From: Pinus tabuliformis
Taxonomy: Eukaryota; Streptophyta; Pinopsida; Pinales; Pinaceae
DNA: 64,000 bases
Direction of reading: 5' to 3'
Assembly (NCBI GenBank): GCA_031772625.1
Contig: CM062814.1
Coordinates: forward strand, 363,727,750-363,791,749
How positions within the stretch are numbered: the first letter of the stretch is position 1; every line of letters begins with the position of its first letter. Below are positions 42,903 through 53,499 of this stretch, in pieces. The position numbers were made by a program, and so were the translations under genes. The notes below the pieces were generated by a model. That model made no database searches. It was given only the letters and a program-made list of their open reading frames with translations, and had not been told where the DNA came from.

Positions 42903-45736
42903 ATGCCAGGAGGATTCATAAGAAAAGAACCCTCAGACTCTAGTAGATTGCATGACCACCCAGAGGTGGTGGACCTTTTCACCAGGGCAAACTGGATATC
43001 CTTCTTTAACAGAATTCAGGGTTATGATGAGGAGATAACTGAAGAGTTTTTGATGTTCCTGAGACCACATTCAAAGACACACGCCACAGTTAGTTTTATG
43101 GGTTTGACCCTAGAACTTACATCTGATCTCATCAGTAGAGTTACTGGTCTACCATTGGGTCTCCCTTGGAGCAAAGAGGAGAGATCATTGGGACAAGTTG
43201 CTAAGAAAACATTCTTTCTACTTGAGGAGCATCCTGTAGAAGATAAAAATGGGGTTAGAAGGACAAGCTTGCCTCCTCTCTGGAGTGAAGTCAGTTATCA
43301 AATAATGAAGTATATCACATGTGAAGGGTGGTTCAACATCATTTATGGATATCATTTCAAGTTGCTACATGAATTAAGGTATGTGATGGATTTGGTTCCA
43401 GCCAGAAAACTAAGCATCCCATATTTCCTCCTTTATTCCTTAATTGAATGTGGTACAAAGCTAAATGAAGGTATCCCAAATCAGTTGGCCCACCATGGTC
43501 TCATCAAACTGTTGGTGGAAGATGCTTCACACACTTATACTGTCCCCATAGCTTGGGAAATCTTTCGAAATATGTCCAGGGATGATGACATTAGAACTTT
43601 GGCTGAGAACATCACCCCATCCAACAGTGATGAGGAGGAGAAAACTAAAGAAATTGAGAAGAACAATGATGGGGGAGCACAAGACATTCAAGTAGAGGGC
43701 AAAACAGAGGAAGAACAGAAAGAAAAAGAAGAATTTGACAAGACTGCTGAACCTAAAATAGAGAAAGAGACAACAGCAAAAACAATGAAGGAAAGGAGGA
43801 AACCGATTGGAAAGAGAAAGGCCAAGGAAGCTCAAAAGAAGGCTGCCATAGCCAAAGAAGGCACCCAGCAAGAGAAGGGAAAGACACACCCTGAGATATC
43901 AGTAACACAGACAAAAACGGTGGACACAGAGATTTCTATAGGAAGCGAACGAAAAGAACAGCAGGAAGAGAAATCCCTTGAGATGTTGGCAAGGGAAACA
44001 ACAGTTGTGCTTGCTGCATTAAGCACACCTACAAAACAAAAAGGAAAAAGAAAGAGGCAAACTTCCATGTACTTTAAAGCCGGAAGAAGCACAAGGGTTA
44101 AAGTGGGCATACCCCATCCACCGCCAAAGGAACCAATTGTCATTGAGGACACAACCACTAAAAAGAAGGAAGAGTCTCCTTCCAAGATATCTATCACCTA
44201 TGAAAGAGGAAGCCCAAAAACCTCCACCTGGAAAGAGAGAATTACGATGATGGACTCAAAGGCAGTTCTACAAGAAGCTGAAACATATCTACGGGAAACT
44301 CTAGCCAAGTTAAAAGAGACTGAGAAATTGGAGGAGAAGGCAGCCAAACAATCACAAGGAGAAGACAAGACCAAGGAGATACTGGAACCAAGCCCTCAGC
44401 CTAGTTTGGGCTCATATTACAACTTGTTAGAAAGTGGGAAGATCATCCCACAGAAGTTTGTTGTACCACTTTTCTTTGCATTGGAACAAGAATGGGTTAG
44501 GACTCACACTTGGATGAGAATTGCCAAATCCAAGGGAGTTGCAGACATAGGCCACCTGGAAGAATAGCTAAAAGAATCAAGAAGAGAGTTGGCCATGGTG
44601 AGGCACATAGAAAGCAGTAAAAGAACCCAATTACAGGAGGAGAATGAGCTGCTGAAAAAGTAGTTGCAGCTATAGGAAGGTCATAAGGAAGATAGGACAT
44701 CCATTTTGCGAGGGGAGCAGCAACAAGAAGGACCTCCAGTAGACAAGGAAACAACCGAGAAATAGCAGAGAGAGGAAAAGCTACAAGCTAATGTTGAGAT
44801 GCTGACAAAACTGCTGCAAGAAAAGGAGTCTTAGGCAGCAGAAGAAATATAGGGTTTAAAACAATAGTTGCAAGAAAAAGAAGCCCAAATGGCCTGCATG
44901 ACCAACTGGGCAGTAGAAGCCTTACACTGTAGGCAACCTACTAAGTCCTATGCATTATATCCTAAATATCAATGGTTGCAATTTCAAATTAACACATTGG
45001 CCCAAAGGGGCATCATTCCATTCCAAACTTACAATCAGTTTATGTATTTTTGTGACAATAGCTTAGCTAAAGATAAGGCCAAGTTAGCAGAATTCTATTT
45101 ACACAACTTGGCACTTCCAAACATGAATCGATGGGACCCAAATGTTGCATTGGGGGATGTGCAACTCATGGCTATGGCTTCTTGGTTAAGCCATGAGGAA
45201 AAGAGGGCAGTAGAAATTCGGAAGGTTATGGACAGGGAGCTAAGTGATCCACTCATGATCAGGCAGAATCAGAAGATCCCTTAGCTCTAGTATATGCACA
45301 TCAACACCTTGCCAACAACCCTCAAGTTCTCCCAGACTACATTGAAAGGCAATCTCAGGCCATTGCTCACTTTGAAGACATGGAAAGACTATTTGGTGAT
45401 AATTGCATTCATGCTTGCACAAGGAGATGGAACACATTGCCCCATAGTCTAAAAATAAGAGAGTACCACTCCCCAACCAGAATGAGGGAGGCTTTGGCAA
45501 GAGTGCCACTTTATAAAGAGTCAATGAAAAATCTGAAAGCCAAATGGATTGGCCTAATGTTTAGTCCTCCATTACTTTTGGTACTACTGGAAGGGGTCAA
45601 AAAAGAAGAAGAACACAAGCAATGGGAGGAAGTAGAGAGAAAGGCAGGGTTTCATGACCGAGAAGAGGATATCACCTCAGAAGCCTGGAATGTCAGAGAG
45701 GTAGTCAAAGCAATCAAAGATGATGAACTGGATTAG
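42903..45736 (+). pseudogene. Element E extra ORF in envelope-like position, broken by amber stops and a frameshift
   Basis: Likely start ATG 42903 (MPGGFIRKEP). The frame is open for 554 codons to TAG at 44565-44567. It then continues in frame through six more TAG codons (44661, 44673, 44763, 44832, 44850, 44865) and stays open to 45284. A frameshift near 45265 moves it to the frame ending TAG at 45734-45736. The N-terminal ~210 residues look globular (FMGLTLELTSDLISRVTGLPLG). The middle is a highly charged Lys/Glu-rich region with KRKAKE- and KRKRQ-type basic clusters. A Gln/Glu coiled coil (about 44270-44870) leads to a Trp/Tyr-containing C-terminus. The layout resembles the U3 ORF of element A. 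Function unknown. Confidence 0.7.
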
Positions 45737-47848
45737 TTGCTTAGAGGATGAGCAACACATTAAGCGAGGGGGTGATGATGAACCCCAAAAATGGGTAACT
45801 TTATGGGCTCATTTTGCCTATTATTCTCGATTAATCCACCATTATTCATAGTTTTATACATGATTTTGAATATATTTATGTTAATTGAATTAATGGGAAT
45901 AGTCACTTGACCACAAAGTCTAATACGTGCTTATTGCAGATTTTTGGACATTTTTTGGACCAAGGTCAGGCAATTATGAGCAAATTGGTAGCCAAATACG
46001 AAGCAACAAGGCTGAGGATTTATAGGAGGGGTGTCTCCTACAATAAATGACCCCTTCCTCAAGTTCTCCATCATCATCTCGGAGTTCAACAGCCCACCAA
46101 AGATGATTTCAAGGGGCAGTCGAGCAGGTCTAGTGAAGTGGCTGATTAACTGTAATTTTGGGCAACCAAGCTCCTAAAGTTAAGGAGGACTATTGGAAGT
46201 CCTCGTGGTGCATAAGTAGGAAGGCTTCAAGCCTTGGTAGTTTAGATATTGAATAGTTTGTTTTCACACTTTAGTGTAGCTCTACATTTTAGCTCATTTT
46301 CGAGCTCTTGCTGTAAACATTTTTGTGATATGACTATTATTTTGGATTAATGAAGATGAATCTTGCTTTGCACTAGCTCTGAGCTTTCTCAGGAGGCTGT
46401 AGCTCTTGGGGTTGGGCCCAACCCAACTGCCAATAGCTCCTTTGTGTACTTTTATGTGTTTTCTTGCATTCATAGAATAATCTCCGTTATTTAGGTTAAA
46501 ATCTTGCTTTGTTACTTAGGTTGTTTTTGATGATTAAGATAGTTTTTCGTGCTTCAGATTGATTTGACAGTTTGGTAACAAAAAAGGTCTACAAAAAGGC
46601 CAACAAGCAGTCCTTGATCTCATCTCTCCCTCCTTGGGACCATGAGCTGAGACCAAGGCATACTTGCTGCCACAAAAACACTGTTTTTGCCTTGCAATGC
46701 AATTGCTAGTGTTAGATTTTAAGTTGCAAAAGTTGATATCAATTGTGTTTTCATGTTTATATCTGTTCCTATTTAGTTTGCATAGCTATCTTGCATGATT
46801 TCCTGTCTATAAACTTTTGTTCATCATGTTTCTGGTTTTTAGGTCAAAATAGATAGATCTCTGGTTTTTTTAGTCTTTGTTCAATAAATTTTGGATAATA
46901 GTGTGCAAAGCACCTATGATACATTCCTACCTATCCTTCCTCCATCATACAACCTATTCCAGCCCCTAATTCTAGATTTCTTCCCTTCATTTCCCACACT
47001 TTCCCAACTTGCCCTAATTTCTACATTTTTGTGCAACATTGCGCTCTCCATCCTTGAACAAATCCAACCATATTCATCACTCCTTAGCTTCATTTACCAG
47101 GTCCTAGACCCCTTAGCATCCTTATCCATCCTTCATTTCTACTTTCCCATCGTTTTTCCACCATCAATCCTCTAAAAACCACTTTCGGTCTGTTCCTGTA
47201 GAACTTCCTGTAGAACCCTTGCAGACTTCTTGTAGAAGTTCACGTGAGTAGTTTTTCGAGATATGATCACTGTGGAACTCTGTATAAGGGTGCTAGGGAC
47301 CCCTTAGGTCGTCTTTTCACCTTCCCAACCTCCTGCAAGTGCCCACTCCATTTCCTTTCACCAATAAACCTCTGCACAATAAAAAATAGTAAAGCACATG
47401 CATAATAATTCTGCAAAATTACTCAAAAATACAAAAAGATGCTTTTTCCATATTTTCCTTTAGAAGTAGCTTAGTAACATGCATTTTACCTTTCCAAGAG
47501 TCAGTGGCATCCGTTTTAGCAGCTTTCATCTCTTTTCCTGCACCAGTAGGGTCAGTCGGTCAAACTAGGGTTTGCTAGGGTTTACATTTCGTTTCAGCTT
47601 TCAGCGTCTTTCTACAAGTAGACTAGCCTCTCTTGAGTTAGCTTTCATCCATCATAGTTAAAAGCTTCTTCTAAGAGCTCATAGAAGTTGGCTTAAGCTC
47701 CTACCAAACTTGTGCCAGCTGATCAAGTGACAGCCTGTAGTAAGAGCTAGTACTTGTGCATATAGCACCATCGCTTCCAAGTTTGTTATGAACTACGGGT
47801 TGATAAAAGTAAAGAAGGGAGTCCAAGGAGTTGTAGCATCATTGCTGC
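45737..47848 (+). other. Probable start of element E 3' LTR and flank up to element B
   Basis: The G-rich tract at 45764-45775, then TGATGAACCCC, looks like a PPT and LTR start. No second copy is in the window, so the LTR cannot be confirmed. No gene is seen. CCTGTAGAAC motifs at 47195-47240 recall those in the E spacer near 37.5 and 38.6 kb. Confidence 0.4.
47844..47848. repeat. Target-site duplication of element B, left copy (GCTGC)
   Basis: The same five bases follow the 3' LTR at 62653-62657. Confidence 0.95.
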
Positions 47849-49249
47849 TGTTAGCCTCCTGCTGCAACAGGTTAATCATCTTTCATGATCGACATTTTTA
47901 CATGCCAAATATGTCGTAGTATGCATGCTGCAATGCTCCATATTTGCTACAGATGACCAGATAAGTATCCATGAAGGTGTGCCAGTTTTAATGCTACTGC
48001 TTTGTTCCAGTTTTGATAAGTAATCCATTTTGATCAGTTTTCAGTTAAGGGGAGGTCCAAACAGCTTAATCTTAGTCTCCCTAGGTTTCAATTTCCTGTT
48101 TTAGAATATAGAGAATAAACATCTTCCCAAACAGCTTAATCTTGGCAGATCTGTAAATAGATAGAGAAACAAGGGTGCTCAACAGCTTAATCTGAGCCCC
48201 TGGATGCAATAAGTGTAGTTGTAGATAGGAGGACAACAAGAAGAAAAGAACAAAAGGCTGGGTATGCTAGTTCAAGTGCACCCAAACCAAAAAGAAGAGA
48301 AAATGCTAGGTGAATAGGCCGGGTAGGTAGCTTTGTGGTTGCAGAATCATGGCTTGTGATCCATTTCATATTGTCAAGTGTTATATCTATCATATCACAA
48401 GTTGAAGGTGATTTTTCAGTTGGAGGACTTCAAGAAATGCATGTCTAACTTCCCCTTCTTCCTCTTTCCCCCAAATCACTCACTAACTTCCCTAAAAGAG
48501 GTCAAGATCTGCTTGGTACCTCTTAGTTTCATCATTCTCCATATCATTTACCTTGGTGAAGATCTGCTTCACTCAAAGTAATGTCCATACTGTTGTATTT
48601 TCCCCCTTAATAGCCTAAGATCTGCATACTTAGCGCTCTCTGATCATTTGTCATGTTAACTATTAACTCTACTATGTAGCTCCCTATCTATTTCCCCTTC
48701 CCCTACTAAAACTATGTTAATAACTCCCCTATATACTTATCCCCTCCCCCTGGTTGAAAAATAACCATAAGTACATTTGGGAATTGCTAAGTTTACCTGA
48801 AACTGAGCAAGAGCCCTCACTTCCCCCCTCAAACCATCTTCCAAATGCATTAGGACCCCTTCCTATGCATAAAAACCCTCCATTATCCATGTTTTAACCT
48901 TTTTTTTCAAGGCTCAAAACCCTCTCGCCATGCTTCGGAGCCCTTCCGATGCATTAACAACCTTCCTCCGATTTCATTTTACCTTTCTTCAAAGGCAAAA
49001 AACCCTTCCGGTGCTTTATAGCCCCCTTCTATACATATAAACCCTCCTCCGATGGATTTTGCCCCCCCCCCGATGCGATATCGCTATCGGAGGCTTCCTC
49101 CATTATATTTTCCCATATATCCCACATATACTCTTTTTTATCGCAACTCCCTTTTTTTTTGTTTTATCGTTTAAACTCAAGTTTTTTATAAAACTTAAGT
49201 TATAACGTAAAAACCTGCATTTTTCAACAATATCGCATCGCAGCCGTCC

Positions 49250-50050
49250 ATCGCCCCCGCTTAGATCAACGGCCCAGATCTTGTCGGTGATTGCAATAAT
49301 ATAAAATCCTGCCCCATGTCCCCGCCGATAGCGAAATGTCGATTTAATCGCGGCTGCCCATTCGGGCCCTCAGATCAACGGTCTCTATTAAGTCGCGGCA
49401 CCATATATAGCATTGCTTATTCTGGAGCCGAAGTATTAATAAAATGCAACATATAAAATTATCGGGTCCGAAAGGAGGCCTTTGTACAGCGAAATGGGAA
49501 AGCTCCGATATTCCGGAGCCGAAAAGTTATAAAGGGCAGTTTTAAGGGATTTCGGGTCCGCATATTGATTTTGTTAAAATCCGCCGATATGAAATCGTCG
49601 ACGGACCGGACCCGATCTCCATAAAGAAAGGGCATATAAGCATTTCGGGTCCGCGGCATTTCGGAGGTTTTATGTATTGGGACCAATGGTCCGCCTCGAT
49701 GCGATTTAGCGCCAGCCATCGGATCGGGTCCCCAGATCAATGGCCCTGATTTAATCGCAGCACTCCCCATGTATCGCTCCGACTGGCGGAGCCGAAATAA
49801 CAATAAAGCATGGTATATTAGCATTTCGGGTCTGCAAACCAAATTCTTGTAAGTCCACCAATATGACATCGCCGATGGGCCGGACGCGATTCCAAATAAA
49901 AGGAAGGGCCTATAGCATATCGAGTCCCCGCATTTCGGCGACGGTTTATGTGCCACCACCTGGTCCGCCCCGATGCAATATAGCGATATGATCTGGGCCG
50001 TTGGATCGACCCGCGCCTGATCCAACGGCCACAATTTAAAGAAATGAATA
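49250..50050 (+). repeat. Degenerate U3 repeats in B 5' LTR
   Basis: Recurring elements are (C)AGATCAAyGGyC at about 49263, 49372, 49732 and a variant near 50020, and TTTCGGGTCCGC-type motifs near 49548, 49643 and 49825. Spacing is irregular (about 110, 360 and 290 bp). The 3' LTR has the same array at about 60110-60910. Confidence 0.6.
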
Positions 50051-50938
50051 GTGTTGCGGCAGAGCCAAAAATTCATCAATTTTGCAGTTTTTAAGGCTTT
50101 TCCGCCTGTTTAATGAAATAGGCCTTTTTCAAAGATTTAATCATGCGGTGCCCGCGCCCGCCCAATTACAAAGGAACGATGCTTTCCTCAGCCATTTTCA
50201 AATCGCTCCAGGCCCAAAATACTTCTAAATGCAGGGTTTTCACATCGGCGGTCCTCCAATGATCCTCTAGTCATCCAGATTGCAATTTTTTACCATTTTT
50301 TGAGGCATTCGCTGATCGGCAAGGGCTGATAATGACTCCAAAGGCGGCAAAAGGCTGAGCAGCGGCCATAAATGGGTGATTGGATAGTTCAAAGGCATTC
50401 GGAGGTCAAGAAGGGACCATGTGCGTGTCAAAGAGTATCAGGGAAGCGGCGGAGTATGTCAATGAAGATCTTCCAAGGCAGATGAAGCAAAAGGGACCCC
50501 AGCAGATTCAGCAAGGCATCATTGAGCTGTAATGGCTCACCAACTCAAAGGTTTTTGCCATTTAAGGCAGCAAGACCACTTGAAGACACAGATAAAGGTT
50601 TTCAAAGCAGATATTGGCAAACACATGAACCCAGTTATGTTTTTGGAGCAGCGCTGCTTCCTTAAAAGCACAGTTATCACACAGAGGACAGCGCGTGGCT
50701 CAAGGCACTCTTTCAGTCCATTTTTTGAAGTTGCAGGACCATGCGTAGCCCTAAAGAGCCATTTTGATGAGGCTGCTCCCTCATGAACACCTGTTTTAGA
50801 TATTTTTTGCATTTATTTCCAGCACAACTTGGCAATAGAAGCAGTTATTGCACAGATCTCTTTTGAATCTGTTTTGATAGATATTTTGAGATATTTTCTC
50901 CCTTGACACCTGTTCAAGGGATGTTTGTAAATATTTTC

Positions 50939-50946
50939 TATTTAAA
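50939..50946 (+). promoter_or_regulatory. Putative TATA-like box, element B 5' LTR
   Basis: TATTTAAA lies about 845 bp before the LTR end, the same relative place as the TATA boxes of A and C. Confidence 0.5.
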
Positions 50947-51792
50947 CAACCCTCTGTATTTATGTAAAGGGTTGGTTGGTTGATAACTTCCTTCTCTAGA
51001 CTTGCATTGTATTTTCTGAGAGTCTCTATAATCAAAGATCACTGGAATGTTTGGGAGATGAACTGACTGTTGTGTTTTAATGTCTGAAGAGTGACTATGG
51101 AATCCTAACACTTCTACATAGCCCAATAAGTGTTTCTTATCTCTGTTTACAGTTTATATGTGTTTATGCCATCATTGTTTCACTATCTAAATAGCAGAAA
51201 GAAAGAATAGTTCAGAGCTCACTTAGTTGTATTTTGTTCTCAATTTCTGTGATTTATCTATGTTTTCCTCTGAATTAGTCCTAAATATGAATACTGATTT
51301 GCTCATATTTACACTAGTTCCTTCATATATGAATGTTGTTTAGGAATCCTTGATTGCTCCTATATAATGTTCATTCACCTTCCCTTTGTTAGCATAATGA
51401 GAGCTACTTAATTGCCTTTCATTCATTGACCTTCATTCCATCCTTATTCCAACTTTATATTGTTCTATGTGTAGCTATCCTGCTCTGTATTCCTCTTGTG
51501 ACCAAGAAAAACGCAACAGCAAGCCTAATCCACGACTCCATGCCCAATGGTTTGAACTTCTCACACTATGCATCCCAACTCTGTTTGAAAGAATCCTCCA
51601 TCCCACCAAAATCAAAACAAAACCCAAGAAAATCATAACTAGCCTAAAATCAACCCAAAACAAAGCTAAATCCTAAAGAGAGAGCCCTCTCTGATTGCAG
51701 GTAGGCTAGGACATGCAGTCCAAAGATTTGTTTGTGGTTACCTCGGCCGTATCCTTTAAGGAGCTTTAAGGACAACCTGAGTGATAACATAA

Positions 51793-51810
51793 TGGCGACT
51801 CCGCTGGGGA
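51793..51810 (+). other. Element B primer-binding site
   Basis: TGGCGACTCCGCTGGGGA lies three bases after the LTR. It is identical to A's PBS core. Confidence 0.82.
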
Positions 51811-52008
51811 ACATCCTCAGATAATTTCACAAATCAAGGTGGAAAGCTCCATTGGGAAGGAACCAGACCTTCAAAAGTTTCTTTCTAACCCTTATATTCT
51901 TAGAAAAATCCCCAAAAAACAAGCCAGAAGCTGGATCCCAGGAAGAATTCACGTTATACAAGGTCAAATCTAGACCCAAATCCTACAGCTACCTTTGAAA
52001 ATCTGAAT

Positions 52009-53499
52009 TTGATCCAAAGAAACCTCAGGAAATTAGAGCTAAAGCAGGATTTTGTTGATTCTACTCCTGTGATAGTCCAGCCAAACTGTGGCCCAACCCC
52101 TGTCAAAGTTTTATTTCATTCAACCCCTAGTTCCCCTTGTTCTTCATCCACCTCTCAAAGCACTCCTTCCACACCTCCATTCACTGCACATACTACCACT
52201 ACTACTCCTATTATCCTAGTTGTTCCTATTGTCCCTCTTATCCCTGTGAATATGGCTAACAGATATGCACCTTTGCAATTACCTACTAATCCTGGAGCTA
52301 TGCCTCAGGATTACCAAACTAAAATCACATATTTTGATGGCACAAGTGGCTGCATAGCCCTTCAGCATACAAAGAAAATGCAGGATTACTTTGAAAGCTA
52401 TGAGATTGACGATGATGCTGTGAGAATGAAGATTTTTGTCCAAAGCTTGTCAGGTGATGTCAGGACTTGGTTTAGAGCACTTCCAGCCAATTCCATAGCA
52501 GACCCAGAAGCCTTATACCAGTCTTTTATCAACAGATGGGAGACAAAGAAAGATCCCTTGCACATACTAGCTGAATACGATACAATCAAAAGAGGTCCAC
52601 AAGAAACAGTCTTGGACTATTGTGCAAGGTTCAATAGCGTTTATAATGCTATCCCACAAAACTTAAGGCCCCCACCTGACCTTGCCTTATATAAATTCCT
52701 TGATGGATTCGACCCAGATATGGCCTACCAATTAAAAGAAAGAGCCCCTAATAGCCTTGCAGACATGCAAAACGTGGCTGTCACTGTGGAGGCAAATTTA
52801 ATTGCCAAAAGAAACAGAGCTAGAACTGAGAGAAGAACCACCTTCAAGGAAGAGCCCTCAGCCTTAGATCAAAAGCTAGATGCTATTATCAATGGTATGC
52901 ACAGGCTGGGAGACAGAGTAGAGAGTGTTGAGAGGAAATCATCATGGGACGGGAAGCAAGCTAACACTGTCAGGAACCTGAATTTCAGGAAAAATCAAAA
53001 TCCAAACGCTGGTAGGTCTAGCCCAGACCATGATATAAGACCTCCTTTCCAAGAAAACTATACAGAAGCATCCACATCTAGTGATGCCATAGAAGACACT
53101 CACATGAACTTGGTGGATTTGAAGGGTGAGCAACAAATTTTCCTAACTCAAGAAGACCAAGATGACCATGAGATAAATCAATTTCAGACTAACTCTGGTG
53201 AGTCTTTTGACTTTAAACAAGGTTATGATTCAGCTATTTATGAATTCCACAAACAGTATAAGCTGAGGATAAGAACCATAGATGTGCCCGAAAAAGTTAA
53301 ACCAAAGGAGAGAAAACAGCCCAACCAGATTAGAGGCAAGGCTATTATAACAGAAACAGCTGATATAACTGTCCCAAACCCACACCAAGTGACTGTAGAG
53401 GACATAGCAGACATACAACCTTCTATTGATCAGCCTCTGCCACCTTCTTCCTCGAAAGAGAACTTGAACAACACTCCTAAAAGCCTTCCCAAAATATAA
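52009..53499 (+). pseudogene. Element B Gag
   Basis: The first in-frame ATG is 52252 (MANRYAPLQLP), as in A. The frame is open upstream to about 51910 with residues conserved in A (TRSNxDPNP), yet without ATG. The capsid region has ITYFDGT, TWFRALPANS and ETVLDYCARFN. A basic tail has NLNFRKNQNPN. No zinc knuckle is visible. It ends at TAA (53497-53499), a place that is open in A. The stop is therefore probably a mutation in a Gag-Pol fusion frame rather than the normal Gag end. Confidence 0.88.

Larger units (their letters stand above)
35569..47848 (+). mobile_element. Element E: old 5'-truncated Ty3/gypsy element (visible part), interrupted by solo LTR F
   Basis: It has the RH end and integrase (about 35638-37095), a spacer, a long extra ORF (42903-45736), then a purine-rich GCGAGGGGGTGATGATG (45764-45780) that may be the PPT and start of the 3' LTR. 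No RT is found upstream of 35.6 kb, so the left part is lost or replaced. The right limit is uncertain, because element B is inserted at 47849 and the far flank (62658 onward) could still be E's LTR. Confidence 0.65.
47849..51789 (+). repeat. Element B 5' LTR (3,941 bp)
   Basis: Starts TGTTAGCCTCCTGCTGC and ends GTGATAACA. U3 includes degenerate repeats at 49250-50050. A TATTTAAA motif lies at 50939-50946, and the conserved U5 block at 51670-51789. Confidence 0.94.

Noticed and set aside
49459..50079. 206-aa minus-strand ORF in B's 5' LTR
   Set aside because: It lies within degenerate U3 repeats. The 3' LTR copy is broken into two short pieces (60451-60633, 60646-60942), and composition follows the repeats. 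Probably chance.
51426..51676. Small ORFs repeated in both B LTRs (also 62271-62539) as possible LTR-encoded peptides
   Set aside because: They fall in R-U5, where both LTR copies are nearly identical by descent. Overlapping frames on both strands are equally open, so there is no coding signal.
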